Notes: generated by a model not told the origin, from the letters alone. A stretch of 64,000 bases of DNA from CAWEPK01 sp963835595 (GCA_963835595.1 CAWIGL010000002.1:682001-746000); one strand, 5' to 3'; shown: positions 7,458-17,783, counted from the first letter of the stretch. Numbers and translations are program-made.

Positions 7458-10352
7458 CTATGACGCCTGCCACTGTGTGCCGCAGAGGTAACGGTAGTCG
7501 CAGAAAAGACAGGCGTCCTTCGCCCTGTATTCGGGGCTGAAGGGCGCCAACTCGTCCGCGATCTCACCCATGAGGCGGAAGATCACCTCGCGCACCTTCC
7601 CGTAGTCTGCCGTCCGGTCGCCGTCCCCGAAAAGGGGCGCCTCTATCTTCTCGTCCATGAGCGTCCTTCCGAGGAGCAAAAAGAGCGCGTCGGGCACGTC
7701 CTCCCCTGCCCCGCCGCTATCGGCTGGCGCCCCCTGCCCCTCGTACAGCAGGAGGTAGAACGGCAGTTGCAGGCTCCCCGCAGCATCGGCGAAGCCTGAT
7801 CTGTCGTCAGGGTCGAGACGGTCGAAATCGATAGCAAGGCGCCTCGGCGAGGCCGTTATCTTGTAATCGACTATGCACGTCCGCCCGTCCCGCGTCTCTA
7901 TCCTGTCGATGATCCCCTTGATGCGGAAACCCCGGAAGTCGGCGCTCAGGCGACGCTCAAGGCCGAGGACTACCACGGGCGCGCGGCCCGCGACGACGGC
8001 CTGGTAATGGACGAGGAGCTCCTCCATCCTGCGGACGACCTGCCGCCTGAGGAGGTAGGCGGGGCCTATTGGGCCAGCCCCGTAGACTTCCTCGAAGACC
8101 CGCGCCGCGACGCTCCGCATCTCGCCTGCGTCTAAGTCCTTCCGCGTCAGCGCGCGGCCGGTCTTTTTCTCGAAGTACCGGAAGAGGACCGCGTGGACGA
8201 GCCTGCCTACGTCCACCCTCTCTATGCCGGGCGACGCCCCTTCCTTCGGCTTCAGGTCGAGGACGTACCGGTAGTAGAACTTGAGTGGGCATTTGAGGTA
8301 GGCGTCGAGGGACGTGGCGTCGTAGGACCGGGCCTTCAGGAAGGCGGTCATGGAAGCGCTCTTTTCGACGGGCCGGGGCAGGGCGTTCTCAAGGCTCATC
8401 CTGCCGCCGCACGTCCTGACGTAGCTGCCGCCCGCCGACCCGTCCTTTTTCTGCCTTTCCCACAGCAGCTTTTCCGCGAGCCTGCTCTTCTCCTTCCTGT
8501 CGTTCTCCACGAAGAAGAGGTGGGCTTCCCCTGCCCCCTTCACGAGGGTGTCGAAATAATAGGCGCTCAGCATGTCCCTGTCCGCATAGGTGGGCAGCTT
8601 GAGGATCTGCCGCACCTTGAAGGGCAGGAGCGTCTCCTCCTTGCGCGTGTCGGGCAGGACATCCTCGTTCACGTCGAGGACGCAGACGCGCTCGAACCGG
8701 AGCGCCCTCGTCTCCAGGAACCCGAGGACCTGCACCCCCTGGAGAGGTGTGCCCTCGAAAGGCGTCATGCAGTGGGCGATGTACCGCTTAAGGAAATGGA
8801 AATAGCTGTTCCTCTCGGCGAAAGCGAGGTCCCTGATGCGGGATTTGCGCAAGTTGTCCAGCTCGCTCAAAAGGGACTCGACGAAGGGGTGGAAGAACGG
8901 ATGGAGGCGGGCGGAGCTCCGGTCGTAAATAAATGTCAGGATGCGCGCCATCCGTGCAGCGAAGTCGGCGATATTGTCGAACGCCCACGCCTGGCGCACG
9001 AGGGCGTCGTGGATCGCCGAGAGGTGGCGGCCGAGATCTTCCGGCCCCACCGGCTCGCCGGCCCTTGTGAGCCTCTCGGCGGCGGCCGTGAAGATTTCCG
9101 CCCGGCCCTCGATCTCTTCTAAGGAGATGAAGCTCCTCGTCCTGTCCGCAAGGAGCAGCTCTTCCAGCGTATGGAACATGATCCGCGTGACCTCCGTCCT
9201 TCCCTCCATGTAGATGTTCTTCGTGTAGGGGTGGAGCGCGAAGCCGAGGTAGTCCGGTATGTAGACGCGGTTCTCGTCCATCGACGAGACGAGCTGCATG
9301 AGGCTGACGAGGAAGCCCCACGCAGGGGTGCGCTCAAGGGGATAGCCCAGGGAGATGTTGTAGCTCCCCCCTGCCAGCGGCAGGGCGTGATGGAGGACGG
9401 GGAAAAGCGTCTCGGCGGCAGGCAGGACGATGACCGTCGAAAGGTCGTCCTCCCCCGGCGTCCGCCCCCCTGCCGTCCGGTCCTTGAGGACGGACGCCAG
9501 GGCAAAGGCCTGCCCGTGGACATCGGCGCTCTTGTAGAAACGTATGTCGGGCGCGGGGGGTTGATACCCCTCGCCCCCGGAGACAGGCGGCCGGTGCGTT
9601 ATGCCGAGGGGCGCGAGTTTTTCGGCAAGGCCCGGTCCCTCCGTGAAAAGGAAGCAGACGTTCTCCCGCGACAGGAGCTCCCTGAAAAGCCGCCTTTCGC
9701 TTTCGGTGAATGCGTAGAATCCCGCGAAGACGATGCGCGCGTACGGGAGCAGGGCGCGCGATATACCGGTCGATACGGCCGCGTAGCGCTGCGACCTCGA
9801 AGAAAGGCCGGCCTTGCCTATGAGTGGGTAGAACCCCTCGTAGAAAAACGAGAGGGACTGGAGGCCGCCGCCCGTGCGCGGGGGAAGGGGCGCCTGCAAG
9901 AGCGGCTCCACGTCCCGAAGGCGGGCAGGCTCGACACCCTCGATCAAAAGCTCCTCGATGTCGCGGTATATCCGCAGTCCCAGCGGAAAAAACGCCTCCA
10001 GGCTCAGGAATTCCCTCCCGCCCAAGGGCTTTTTCATCGACCTGTGGAGGTCGAAGAGGAAGGCTATGGCGTCGATGGTCTCTATCTTCGCCGCGGCGCC
10101 CCCGTCGATCTTCTCATAGACGTGATCGACGAGCTCTTCCATGGAAAAGACGGCAGGGGGGATGTAGGCCGACCCGACCGCCTGGGCGACGACCTTCCGC
10201 AGGAAATGGGCGGGCCTCTTCCCCGGAAAGACGACGCAATTCCGCGAGTAGTCGAGACCGTCGGGCAGAAGCCCCCTTGCGGCCTCGTCCGTGAGCGAGG
10301 CGGACGGGGGGAGCACCCGGTATCGAGCGGCTTTTTTCCCTTTCTCCATCAC
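7458..10352 (-). CDS. addB: AddB-like helicase/nuclease subunit with PD-(D/E)XK domain
   Basis: A 964-residue partner of the downstream-acting AddA helicase in double-strand-break resection. The N-terminal two thirds resemble an inactivated UvrD-like helicase without a clear Walker A. The C-terminal nuclease domain starts near residue 660: SLDAYLKCPLKFYYRYVL gives the first Fe-S Cys, VGRLVHAVLFRYFEK follows, then the catalytic GIIDRIE and VDYKI residues, and CLFCDYRYLC near residues 948-957 gives the remaining three Cys of the Fe-S staple. This is the AddB/RexB and RecB-nuclease arrangement. ATG start overlaps the AddA stop by 4 bases. The insertion sequence landed just after its stop and did not disrupt it. 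Confidence 0.9.
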   Translation of the reverse strand: MMEKGKKAARYRVLPPSASLTDEAARGLLPDGLDYSRNCVVFPGKRPAHFLRKVVAQAVGSAYIPPAVFSMEELVDHVYEKIDGGAAAKIETIDAIAFLFDLHRSMKKPLGGREFLSLEAFFPLGLRIYRDIEELLIEGVEPARLRDVEPLLQAPLPPRTGGGLQSLSFFYEGFYPLIGKAGLSSRSQRYAAVSTGISRALLPYARIVFAGFYAFTESERRLFRELLSRENVCFLFTEGPGLAEKLAPLGITHRPPVSGGEGYQPPAPDIRFYKSADVHGQAFALASVLKDRTAGGRTPGEDDLSTVIVLPAAETLFPVLHHALPLAGGSYNISLGYPLERTPAWGFLVSLMQLVSSMDENRVYIPDYLGFALHPYTKNIYMEGRTEVTRIMFHTLEELLLADRTRSFISLEEIEGRAEIFTAAAERLTRAGEPVGPEDLGRHLSAIHDALVRQAWAFDNIADFAARMARILTFIYDRSSARLHPFFHPFVESLLSELDNLRKSRIRDLAFAERNSYFHFLKRYIAHCMTPFEGTPLQGVQVLGFLETRALRFERVCVLDVNEDVLPDTRKEETLLPFKVRQILKLPTYADRDMLSAYYFDTLVKGAGEAHLFFVENDRKEKSRLAEKLLWERQKKDGSAGGSYVRTCGGRMSLENALPRPVEKSASMTAFLKARSYDATSLDAYLKCPLKFYYRYVLDLKPKEGASPGIERVDVGRLVHAVLFRYFEKKTGRALTRKDLDAGEMRSVAARVFEEVYGAGPIGPAYLLRRQVVRRMEELLVHYQAVVAGRAPVVVLGLERRLSADFRGFRIKGIIDRIETRDGRTCIVDYKITASPRRLAIDFDRLDPDDRSGFADAAGSLQLPFYLLLYEGQGAPADSGGAGEDVPDALFLLLGRTLMDEKIEAPLFGDGDRTADYGKVREVIFRLMGEIADELAPFSPEYRAKDACLFCDYRYLCGTQWQAS

Positions 10353-13300
10353 ACCACTACGCGCCTTGACCGCCTTGCGTCCACGTAAGCGATAATGCCC
10401 TCTGCCGGCTTGTCTTTATATATCTCGCCCATCAGGCGCAGATAATTCCTCATCTGCGCCGCGTGGCCTTCGTAGTCCTCGTCCCTGCCCGTCTTGAACT
10501 CCATCACGGTGGTCCTGTCCGCGTCGATGACGACCCTGTCGGCCCTGAAGAGCCTGCCCCGGCCGTCCGCGAGCTCCTGCTCAAGCATGACCGTCCTGCC
10601 CGGCCGCCTCTCGAACCAAGCCGCAACAGCCGCGTCCCCGAGGAACGCGGTGACTGCGTCTTTCAGCGCCTCCGGCACGTCCTCTGCGCCCACCTCCCTG
10701 CGCACCTTTTCCACAGCCGCATCGACCCTGGCCGCAGCGTCGCCGTCCACGTAGTCGATGAGGCCGCATATCCGGTGGACGACCTCGCCGCGCTTCTTCT
10801 CTGCGTAATGCAAAGGCCCTTCGGGACCGGCGGGGGCCTCGAAGCGCGCAGTAGGGTGTATGCCCTCGACAGATAGGTCGCCGCCGACCTCATGCGCCCT
10901 TTCCGGCGCGTCCGGCGGGCCGCTTGCGAAAACAGCCGTACCTTCGGGCAAAAGGCCGAAGGGGAAAAAATCCCTTTCGCCCTTCACGCCTATCACGTAA
11001 AGCTCGGCGCCCGCCCTCGTGAAGGCCACGTAGAGGCTGTTGAGCCTCGCCACCTTCTCCTTCGTCTCCTCTTCGCGGTAGCGCCGCTCGAACGCCTCGT
11101 CGGCAGGCAGCATCCCTTTCGTCAGCCGAAGGAGCGCAACCGAGTCGTCCGACTCCTGCACGACGTACCGGAACCCCCTTGCCCTGTCTGCGTAGAGCAG
11201 CAGTATGACGACGGGGAAGCCGAGGCCCTTCGCCTTGTGGACGGTCATCACCTTCACCGCGTCGATCCCGCCGGGTATGGCGACGTTCCAGTCCGCGTCC
11301 GCCGCATCGGGCAGCAGGGCTGCCTGGAGGAAGCGCCTCAAGCCCCCGCCTTCCGCCTCCGTCTCCTTCACCACTTCGAGTATCCGGGAAAGGGCCGCCT
11401 CTTCCGATGGGAAGCGGGCGAAGACATCGAAGACGCGGTAGACCTCGACGACGAGGTCGTAGAGGGGCAGGTAGCCGGACAGCCGGAAAAGGCGGTCGAA
11501 ATACCGGTCCCAGACTGCCGGCATTTCGTCCTGGAGGCGCTTGTACAGGGGGCGGTCGCCGTCGCGGTTCCTGAAGGCCAACTCGTGGAGGGCCCGGCCG
11601 GTCGCGCCCCCGCCCTGCCCTTCCATCGCTGCGGCCATGACATCGCCCAGAAGGAAGGTCGCAAAGGAAAGGTCGTCCAGGGGGGAGTCGAGGAAGGCAA
11701 GCAAAGCGATGATCTCGCCCGTGATCTTGCGCCTGCGCACGTCGAGGCTGCTGTAAGAGACAAAGGGGATGCCTTCCGCGTTGAGCCACGTGGTGACCTT
11801 GACCACGTCGTCGTTTCGCTGGGCGAGGACCGCCACGTCCGAGCGGCGGTAGCCCCGCTCGAAAAGCCGCGCAAGGAGGCTGCAAAGACGCTCCCTCTCC
11901 GGCGCGTTCTTGTCGTCCCGCTCAAGGAGGCACGTCTCGACGTACCCCTTGCCCTCGCGCCCGCCCTTGGCAGCCTGCCTGTACGTGAGGAGGCCGCTTT
12001 CCGCTCCCGCCTCCCGGTACGCCTCGACGCGGGGCAGCACCTTCTGGAAGACGTGCTCGGAGAAGGCGACGATAGCCCCGTCGCTCCTGTAGTTCGTGTG
12101 AAGCTCCTCGACGCTTTGGGGGCTGGACGGGAACGGGTTGCGCATCTCTACGTTCCTCATGATCCTGTAGTCCGCGTCCCTGAAGCCGTAAATGGCCTGC
12201 TTCGTGTCCCCCACGACAAAAAGGCTCCCGCCCTGGGCGAGGGAATTCTCGATGAGCGGCAGGAGGTTGCGCCACTGGATGGGGGAGGTGTCCTGGAACT
12301 CGTCTATGAGGTAGTGGAAGATCGCCTCGCCCAGCCTGAAATAGACGTCGGGCACGATCTCGCCGTCCAGGTATTCGGCGAGCCTCCTGTTGACGTCCTC
12401 GATGAATATCTTGCCTTCGTGCCTCTTGGCCCGCTCAAGTATCGCGCCGAACGCCTCGTAGGTGCGCAGGTAAGGTATATAGTAGCTGCACGCGAAGAGC
12501 TTCGTGAAATCGGTGATGAGGCCGCAAAGGCGCTCCCATTCGTCGATTGTCCGATGGTACGGCTCGCGCCCTTCCGCTGTCTTCGGCTTGCAGACGGGAG
12601 GCGCCTTCCTGCCCCTGTTCACCAGGTCGGCGAACCGGCCGGCCCTGGCCTCTTTCAATATGTTCGGGTAGGCGCTCTTCTTGTTCTTTTCGAGGCCGGA
12701 CGCCACGATGTGCGACTCAAGCCCTTCCAGACAGTCCACGATCCCGCACCGCGCGCCGTCTACGGCGGCCGAGTAATCGGCCGTCTGTACGGGCTTCCCG
12801 CACGCGGCGACCTTCCTGTAAATCTCCGCAATCTCGGCCAGTATCGCGCCCGTCGGCTCGAACGGATAGGGGGCGTCCCCGGCCGTGTTCTCTGCGATGA
12901 TATCGACGACGCCCTCCATCAGCCGCGCTTCTTCCGTCCCTTCCCTGACCCTCCGCAGGAAAAGCTCGAAGGCGTATCCCATGAGGCTCGCGTTGCTCAT
13001 CAGTATCTCGAAGTCAGGATTGTAGCCGAAGTCGATGGCCGATGCCTTGAAGACCGTCGTCATGAAGCTGTCTATCGTCTTTATCTGGAAGTCGCTGTAG
13101 CGGGAGAGGATCTCGTCGATCACCTCACCCGCTTTTGCAGAGATCGCGGCGGGCGGCAGGGCGAGGTCGCGGGCGAAATCGGCAAGGACGTCCTTCTCCC
13201 CCAGGTGGAGCTGCTTCAAAAGCAGGAGTATCCTCTCCTTCATCTCCCTGGCAGCGTTATTCGAGAAGGTGATCGCGAGGAGGTTCCCCAGGCGGTTTTG

Positions 13301-13426
13301 GCGCACCCCATCGGAAAGCAGGAAGAGCACGAAGCGCCGGGCGAGGGCATACGTCTTCCCGGAGCCGGCGGAGGCCCTGAGCACGGTAAAATGCGGGAAT
13401 CGCAGACGTTTCTCCTCTGAGGGCAA
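10349..13426 (-). CDS. addA: AddA-like UvrD/REP helicase-nuclease subunit
   Basis: A 1025-residue superfamily 1 helicase fused to a C-terminal nuclease, working with AddB to unwind and trim DNA ends. Helicase motifs in order: LRASAGSGKTYALARRF (Walker A, residues 16-32), ITFSNNAAREMKER (Ia), DSFMTTV (Ic), YLIDEFQDTSPIQW (II, about residue 373), VVGDTKQAIYGFR (III), NYRSDG (IV), VMTVHKAKGLGFPVV (V) and LYVAFTRAGAELYV (VI). The nuclease motif near the end is RADRVVIDADRTTVMEFKTG, with Asp, Glu and Lys in PD-(D/E)XK order. TTG start with AGGAG seven bases upstream. It is the first gene of a two-gene addAB operon; about 270 AT-rich bases separate it from the PAS regulator. Confidence 0.93.
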   Translation of the reverse strand: MPSEEKRLRFPHFTVLRASAGSGKTYALARRFVLFLLSDGVRQNRLGNLLAITFSNNAAREMKERILLLLKQLHLGEKDVLADFARDLALPPAAISAKAGEVIDEILSRYSDFQIKTIDSFMTTVFKASAIDFGYNPDFEILMSNASLMGYAFELFLRRVREGTEEARLMEGVVDIIAENTAGDAPYPFEPTGAILAEIAEIYRKVAACGKPVQTADYSAAVDGARCGIVDCLEGLESHIVASGLEKNKKSAYPNILKEARAGRFADLVNRGRKAPPVCKPKTAEGREPYHRTIDEWERLCGLITDFTKLFACSYYIPYLRTYEAFGAILERAKRHEGKIFIEDVNRRLAEYLDGEIVPDVYFRLGEAIFHYLIDEFQDTSPIQWRNLLPLIENSLAQGGSLFVVGDTKQAIYGFRDADYRIMRNVEMRNPFPSSPQSVEELHTNYRSDGAIVAFSEHVFQKVLPRVEAYREAGAESGLLTYRQAAKGGREGKGYVETCLLERDDKNAPERERLCSLLARLFERGYRRSDVAVLAQRNDDVVKVTTWLNAEGIPFVSYSSLDVRRRKITGEIIALLAFLDSPLDDLSFATFLLGDVMAAAMEGQGGGATGRALHELAFRNRDGDRPLYKRLQDEMPAVWDRYFDRLFRLSGYLPLYDLVVEVYRVFDVFARFPSEEAALSRILEVVKETEAEGGGLRRFLQAALLPDAADADWNVAIPGGIDAVKVMTVHKAKGLGFPVVILLLYADRARGFRYVVQESDDSVALLRLTKGMLPADEAFERRYREEETKEKVARLNSLYVAFTRAGAELYVIGVKGERDFFPFGLLPEGTAVFASGPPDAPERAHEVGGDLSVEGIHPTARFEAPAGPEGPLHYAEKKRGEVVHRICGLIDYVDGDAAARVDAAVEKVRREVGAEDVPEALKDAVTAFLGDAAVAAWFERRPGRTVMLEQELADGRGRLFRADRVVIDADRTTVMEFKTGRDEDYEGHAAQMRNYLRLMGEIYKDKPAEGIIAYVDARRSRRVVV

Positions 13427-13692
13427 AATCAGCTCCTGGATGCCTTATATATTAGCAGAAAACCGGATAAAAAAAGCACCGGCCCGCTTAAACCCTGGGG
13501 AAAGGCAAGGGGCCGGTTGCACAAGGGTCCCGGCAAAAATATGGGGGTTTTGGACCGGGGCCGTCTCTTCAACTCTGTGGAAGTCGAAAGACATCTAATT
13601 CTCGCATTGAACGTCGAAGAAGGAAATATTAGATATGTGTATTAAAAGTATGAGTATCATTATAATATTGTAAATTATAAATATTGTGCAGC

Positions 13693-14934
13693 CTATGCGA
13701 GCGATAGGAGATAGGAGCGCAAGTTCGATTTATCCTTGTTTATGCCCAGCCTTTTTCGTATCAGGAACCTCTGGAGGTCCACGGCGCCCTTCCCGACGTG
13801 GAGGATATCGGCAATCTCCTTCGTCGTCCTGCCGTCCTTTATGAGGGCGACGATCTCCATCTGGCGTGGGGTGAAATTGAAGCCCCGCACGTTGTTGAGG
13901 AAGGGCGACAATATCTCCCTGAGGTTCGCCTCCAGGAAATCGACCTCCGTCCGCTGCACCGTGTCGAGCCTGCTCTTTTTCAGCTTCTCCACGTAAGGCA
14001 GCACGAGTTGCTTCACGTTGAGGAGGAACTTCTCCTCAAGCTCCCGCCTGTCCTCCTCCCTGTGCTTGAGGAGCACCTTGAGGGCGGTGTTCGCCTCTGC
14101 AAGGCTCCTGGACTCGATATCCAGCGCCTCCTCCGCGCGCTTCCGCTCCGTGATGTCCTGGACGGTGCCTTCCTGGTAAAGCACCTTGCCCGCGCCGTCC
14201 CGCACTGCCTTGGCGTTGACCGAGACCCAGGCGATCGAGCCGTCCTGGCGGTATATCCTGAACTCGAAATCGCGGACGTGACCTTCCTGCTTCAGTCTAT
14301 CGATGTAAAGCGCGCGGCGGCTTGGGTTTACGTGGAGCACGGCGATGTCGGCCACCTGCTCCATCATCTCCTCGGGCGAATCGAAACCGTGGATGCGCGC
14401 GAAGGCCGGGTTGAGGCTCAAGGGACGCCCGTCGGGGGTGATCTGGAAGATGCCCTCGGTGGCATTGAGGAACATGTTGCGGTACTTCTTCTCGCTCTTT
14501 TGCAGCTCCTCCGTCCGCTCCTCGACCAGCTTTTCCAGGTATTCCTGCTGCGCGAGAAGCCGGCGCTCGGCCTTCATGCGCTCGGTCAGGTCCCTTATGG
14601 CCGATACCCGCAGGCGGCGCCCTTCGGCCTCCACCTCGCGCGCGCTGACGGCTATGGGGAACTGTGCACCGTCCTTCTTCTGGCCGAGGCTCTCGAACCT
14701 GCCCTCGCTCCGGCTCCTGACGCGCTCCTGGGCTTCGGCGCGCGCATCGGGCGCGAGCAGATCGGTAAGCGGCCTGCCGCGCAGCTCGTCGCCCTCGTAT
14801 CCGAAAAGGGCGTAGAGCGTCGTGTTGCCCCCGATGATGAGGCCGTCCTCGATCAATACGGTGGCTTCGAGATAGGCTTCGACCAGCTCACGGAAGCGCC
14901 TGTCGGCCCCTCCGGCGGCTCTGCGCTTTTTCAT
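13693..14934 (-). CDS. PAS-PAS sensor with C-terminal LuxR-type HTH
   Basis: A 413-residue regulator. The first PAS domain (about residues 15-130) begins RFRELVEAYLEATVLIEDGL and ends with the PAC segment AIRDLTERMKAERRL. A coiled-coil linker (about 130-155) precedes a second PAS domain (about 150-270) with FLNATEGIFQITPDGR and the PAC sequence VQDITERKRAEEAL. A second coiled coil leads to a LuxR/GerE helix-turn-helix at the C-terminus: FTPRQMEIVALIKDGRTTKE, IADILHVGKGAVDLQRFLIR. No kinase or receiver domain is present, so a small ligand or redox signal probably acts directly on DNA binding. It stands alone on the minus strand. Targets cannot be read from the sequence. Confidence 0.88.
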   Translation of the reverse strand: MKKRRAAGGADRRFRELVEAYLEATVLIEDGLIIGGNTTLYALFGYEGDELRGRPLTDLLAPDARAEAQERVRSRSEGRFESLGQKKDGAQFPIAVSAREVEAEGRRLRVSAIRDLTERMKAERRLLAQQEYLEKLVEERTEELQKSEKKYRNMFLNATEGIFQITPDGRPLSLNPAFARIHGFDSPEEMMEQVADIAVLHVNPSRRALYIDRLKQEGHVRDFEFRIYRQDGSIAWVSVNAKAVRDGAGKVLYQEGTVQDITERKRAEEALDIESRSLAEANTALKVLLKHREEDRRELEEKFLLNVKQLVLPYVEKLKKSRLDTVQRTEVDFLEANLREILSPFLNNVRGFNFTPRQMEIVALIKDGRTTKEIADILHVGKGAVDLQRFLIRKRLGINKDKSNLRSYLLSLA

Positions 14935-15119
14935 GCCATCACCCTACGTTGATGCGGCCGGGCTATTTTTGCGCATAGCATTGTCGTCCCGCTCGGTACG
15001 GCTCCTCACTTGCTACCCGCCCGCCTGGCGGTGACCGGCGCTCTCCTGTTTCCATCGGATCGCAATTATCGATACCGCCGGGGGAAGCATGCATCTATCT
15101 TCCAGTGGTTTGAGCGTTG

Positions 15120-16088
15120 CTATTCCTCATAAGGTCCGAGAAAACGTTCGCCGTTAAAATGAATCAAATGGGTCGGGGAATCGGCAATCCAGACTTCGGT
15201 TTCCCAGGAAATGTCATTCAAGTACCTGAGCATGGCCCTGCGGTCGAGAAACGCGGTCACAAAAACCAAGCCGGCAGCCGACCGGGAAAACAACTCCTTC
15301 AGCTCCCGCCTGCGCTTCGGGTTTACAGGTCCGTGGCTTGTCACGGCTTCGATAAGCACCAGCCAGTTCTTCTCCGTATGGTGGACCACGACATCGGGCA
15401 TCTTCCCGTGTTCTTCCATCTCAAGGCCCAATGAGGCCAGGGCGCTTGAATCGAAATATGCCCACTTTGCCTGGGTGTCTCCCACGTAGATAACGCGGCC
15501 GCCAGGTGTAAACAACGGGCAGAAATCATCGATGATCTTTTTTACCAGGATGTTTTGGCCCCCCGGCGACAGCCTGATTTCCTGCCCATTCACCAGTTGG
15601 ACGGGCAGTCGCCTCATATCTCTTTCGCGTGCATAGAGCTTCTTCAGGGTCTTCAGCGTCCGTAGATATTTTTGCAAATATTTCTTCCATCCCGGCTTAC
15701 CGAAATTGCGGAGGAGCTTCAACGCGGACGGCTCGATCTGATAGACCGCCTTGGGGCTGTTTGTCGGCCTCGACGGTTTATCCGGATTCGCTACGATCAA
15801 AGCAGCCTGGACAAATTGGTGCACTGTTTGGCGACGTACCGTCTCGCGCGTGTTAGGCGCATATCTCTTGCCGTAGTGTTCGGAAAAGAAATCCATCATC
15901 GGGGTAATGCCCATAAGGGGGTCGGACGCATCTTCCCAAAGGTCTGTCGGCTTCAGGGCAAGCAGGGAGAGAAGGGTCAGCGCCGAACGCTCGTTCTGTT
16001 GCTGCCTGGGCAAGCCCAAATCACCCAATATTGAAAGGGCTTCCCTGATCTTCTGCTCCGCTTTCTCGCCATTCGTTGTCTTAATCAC
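15120..16088 (-). CDS. BsuBI/PstI-family type II restriction endonuclease
   Basis: A 322-residue protein, close to the length of PstI and BsuBI (about 316-326). The C-terminal half holds the family nuclease domain: GDTQAKWAYFDSSALASLGL, then MPDVVVHHTEKNWLVLIEAV with the Asp and Glu of a PD-(D/E)XK-like site, then TSHGPVNPKRRRELKELF. The N-terminal part (LREALSILGDLGLPRQQQNERS, about residues 10-30) is the helix-turn-helix-like BsuBI/PstI domain. Known members cut CTGCAG; that site is predicted for this enzyme but not shown. The GTG start overlaps the methylase stop by 8 bases, so methylase is made first. G+C is lower than in neighbouring genes, consistent with horizontal acquisition. Confidence 0.9.
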   Translation of the reverse strand: MIKTTNGEKAEQKIREALSILGDLGLPRQQQNERSALTLLSLLALKPTDLWEDASDPLMGITPMMDFFSEHYGKRYAPNTRETVRRQTVHQFVQAALIVANPDKPSRPTNSPKAVYQIEPSALKLLRNFGKPGWKKYLQKYLRTLKTLKKLYARERDMRRLPVQLVNGQEIRLSPGGQNILVKKIIDDFCPLFTPGGRVIYVGDTQAKWAYFDSSALASLGLEMEEHGKMPDVVVHHTEKNWLVLIEAVTSHGPVNPKRRRELKELFSRSAAGLVFVTAFLDRRAMLRYLNDISWETEVWIADSPTHLIHFNGERFLGPYEE

Positions 16089-17601
16089 AGCTTTCGCGCT
16101 CTTTTTCGACTATTGCGTCAAGGAACTCCTGGCCCGGCATTGTCTCCTTTACATAACCGCCAAATCGTACAAGCTGTTGATAGGTGGGATATGGCATTTT
16201 CTTGAGATCGGTTGCATTGACTTGAGTATGTCCGCTGAACAGGCGGAAATACCGATCGGCAAGTGTGGAATTAAGGTATAGAGCAAGTCCTTTCGCCAGA
16301 TCGGACGGCAACCCTTTGCCCCGCTTATGAAAGTAGTTGATGTGGTTCTCGAAGCCTACGAGGCGGGCATCGATTCTTGAAGGGTCGTATATAGCTGCCA
16401 TGACCCGTCTCCGCTGTTCTTTAGATGAGAACCTTTTCGTAAGAACATAGAACCCCGCTTCGACAAGGAGGTCGGATGTCTCCGGCGACGATACGATCGC
16501 CCCCGCCTTTTTTCTTGATTCGATGGGCCACACAACAAAACCATCCCGGAAATGATAGGGATATACAAGAGGAACAGTCCCTAGCTCCCCAGATTGTCTT
16601 AGGTGCTCCCGAGCCCTGAAATCGACGACCCGTCCGGTAGAGACGCTCAGTCCCAGTTTGCCGAGGGATGAAGAGAAGCACTTCATCAGCTCGGGAAGTC
16701 CGGAATCGGCCGTTTCAGGTCCAATATGAATGAACATATCAGGGTCGTTTCGATGAACGATTCGACTATACGGGACTGACAGTCTATGCGCCTTGTCGAA
16801 ATCCAACCCTTCAGACGTTGAGATTACAACGGCTTTTGTCTTTCGAGGTTCACGGACGGCGTGATAGATAATATTTTCTTGCAGCACTTCGTCATCACCG
16901 AACGCCTTCTTGCGCGACGCGAATACATGAATGTGCTTGAGATTCGCCATTTTCAGGAAAGCGACCCGGAATTTCCTGAAATAAGGCCCATTGCAGAAGC
17001 TTCGCGGGGTTATAGCTACTATTTCACCGCCCGGCGCCAACAAGCGCAAGGAAAGCCATACAAAGGCGGCGTACATGTTGGCTACCTCAAGACCGGCAGC
17101 GTAGAGCCTTTTGCTCATGGCAGTCCGGCCATTGATCTTCCTGTAAGGCGGGTTGAGAATCACGTGCGTGAATCGTCTATCGGAAGCGTCAAAAAGGGAT
17201 TCTCTCGTTTCCGAGATTGCGACAGAAACAAAATCTTCGTTCCTGACCATTCCTCGAAAATATATACCGATTGAAGCACAGAGCGCCTCGCACCGCTTCA
17301 CGGTCTCCGTCAGAAACGGCAGGACTGCCGTGTCCGTTTCGTAAGCTACGACTTCAATGGAGAGAGGTCGATCATTCCTGGAAATCAGAGTTTCAACAAG
17401 TGCGGCAAAAAGGACGCCCGCACCTGCCCCGGGGTCAAGGATTCGCACATGGTGCGAGAAGTCTTCAAACATCGACGACATGAACTTCGCTATCGTTGAC
17501 GGGGTAAGGAACTGGCCGATTTGAGCCCGGCCGGTTCTGTTGGTCGAACCGTTGAAGGATTTCCGAATATGGTCAAGCATATGCAAAGGTTCCGTTATCA
17601 T
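16081..17601 (-). CDS. Adenine-specific N6 DNA methyltransferase, BsuBI/PstI type
   Basis: A 506-residue class I methyltransferase, matching the roughly 500-residue length of M.PstI and M.BsuBI. SAM-binding motif I is ILDPGAGAGVLFAAL (about residue 53) and catalytic motif IV is HVILNPPYRKI (about residue 148), the NPPY form that marks N6-adenine methylases. The target-recognition part lies in the C-terminal half. It should protect the same sequence cut by the downstream endonuclease. An N-terminal IGQFLTPSTIAKFM segment is typical of gamma-type methylases. G+C is visibly lower than in the surrounding chromosome. There is no controller (C) protein gene beside the pair. Confidence 0.9.
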   Translation of the reverse strand: MITEPLHMLDHIRKSFNGSTNRTGRAQIGQFLTPSTIAKFMSSMFEDFSHHVRILDPGAGAGVLFAALVETLISRNDRPLSIEVVAYETDTAVLPFLTETVKRCEALCASIGIYFRGMVRNEDFVSVAISETRESLFDASDRRFTHVILNPPYRKINGRTAMSKRLYAAGLEVANMYAAFVWLSLRLLAPGGEIVAITPRSFCNGPYFRKFRVAFLKMANLKHIHVFASRKKAFGDDEVLQENIIYHAVREPRKTKAVVISTSEGLDFDKAHRLSVPYSRIVHRNDPDMFIHIGPETADSGLPELMKCFSSSLGKLGLSVSTGRVVDFRAREHLRQSGELGTVPLVYPYHFRDGFVVWPIESRKKAGAIVSSPETSDLLVEAGFYVLTKRFSSKEQRRRVMAAIYDPSRIDARLVGFENHINYFHKRGKGLPSDLAKGLALYLNSTLADRYFRLFSGHTQVNATDLKKMPYPTYQQLVRFGGYVKETMPGQEFLDAIVEKERESCD

Positions 17602-17783
17602 TTAACTTTCCTTCGTAAACACCCCGCCAGCCACCTATACTATTGCATGAATCGAGATGGATTCAAAGTGAATACTTCCGAAAGACGGGTGGGTCGGTCG
17701 CAATGCCGCCGACAACGGAAAGAGTCTGGAAGAAGGAGCCCATTTCCAACCCAAACATAGCCGGCACACCTTCAACTGCCTTC

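Noticed and set aside
10892..13420. 842-codon plus-strand frame opposite addA
   Set aside because: Shadow of a GC-rich helicase gene; the minus-strand protein has all helicase motifs in order.
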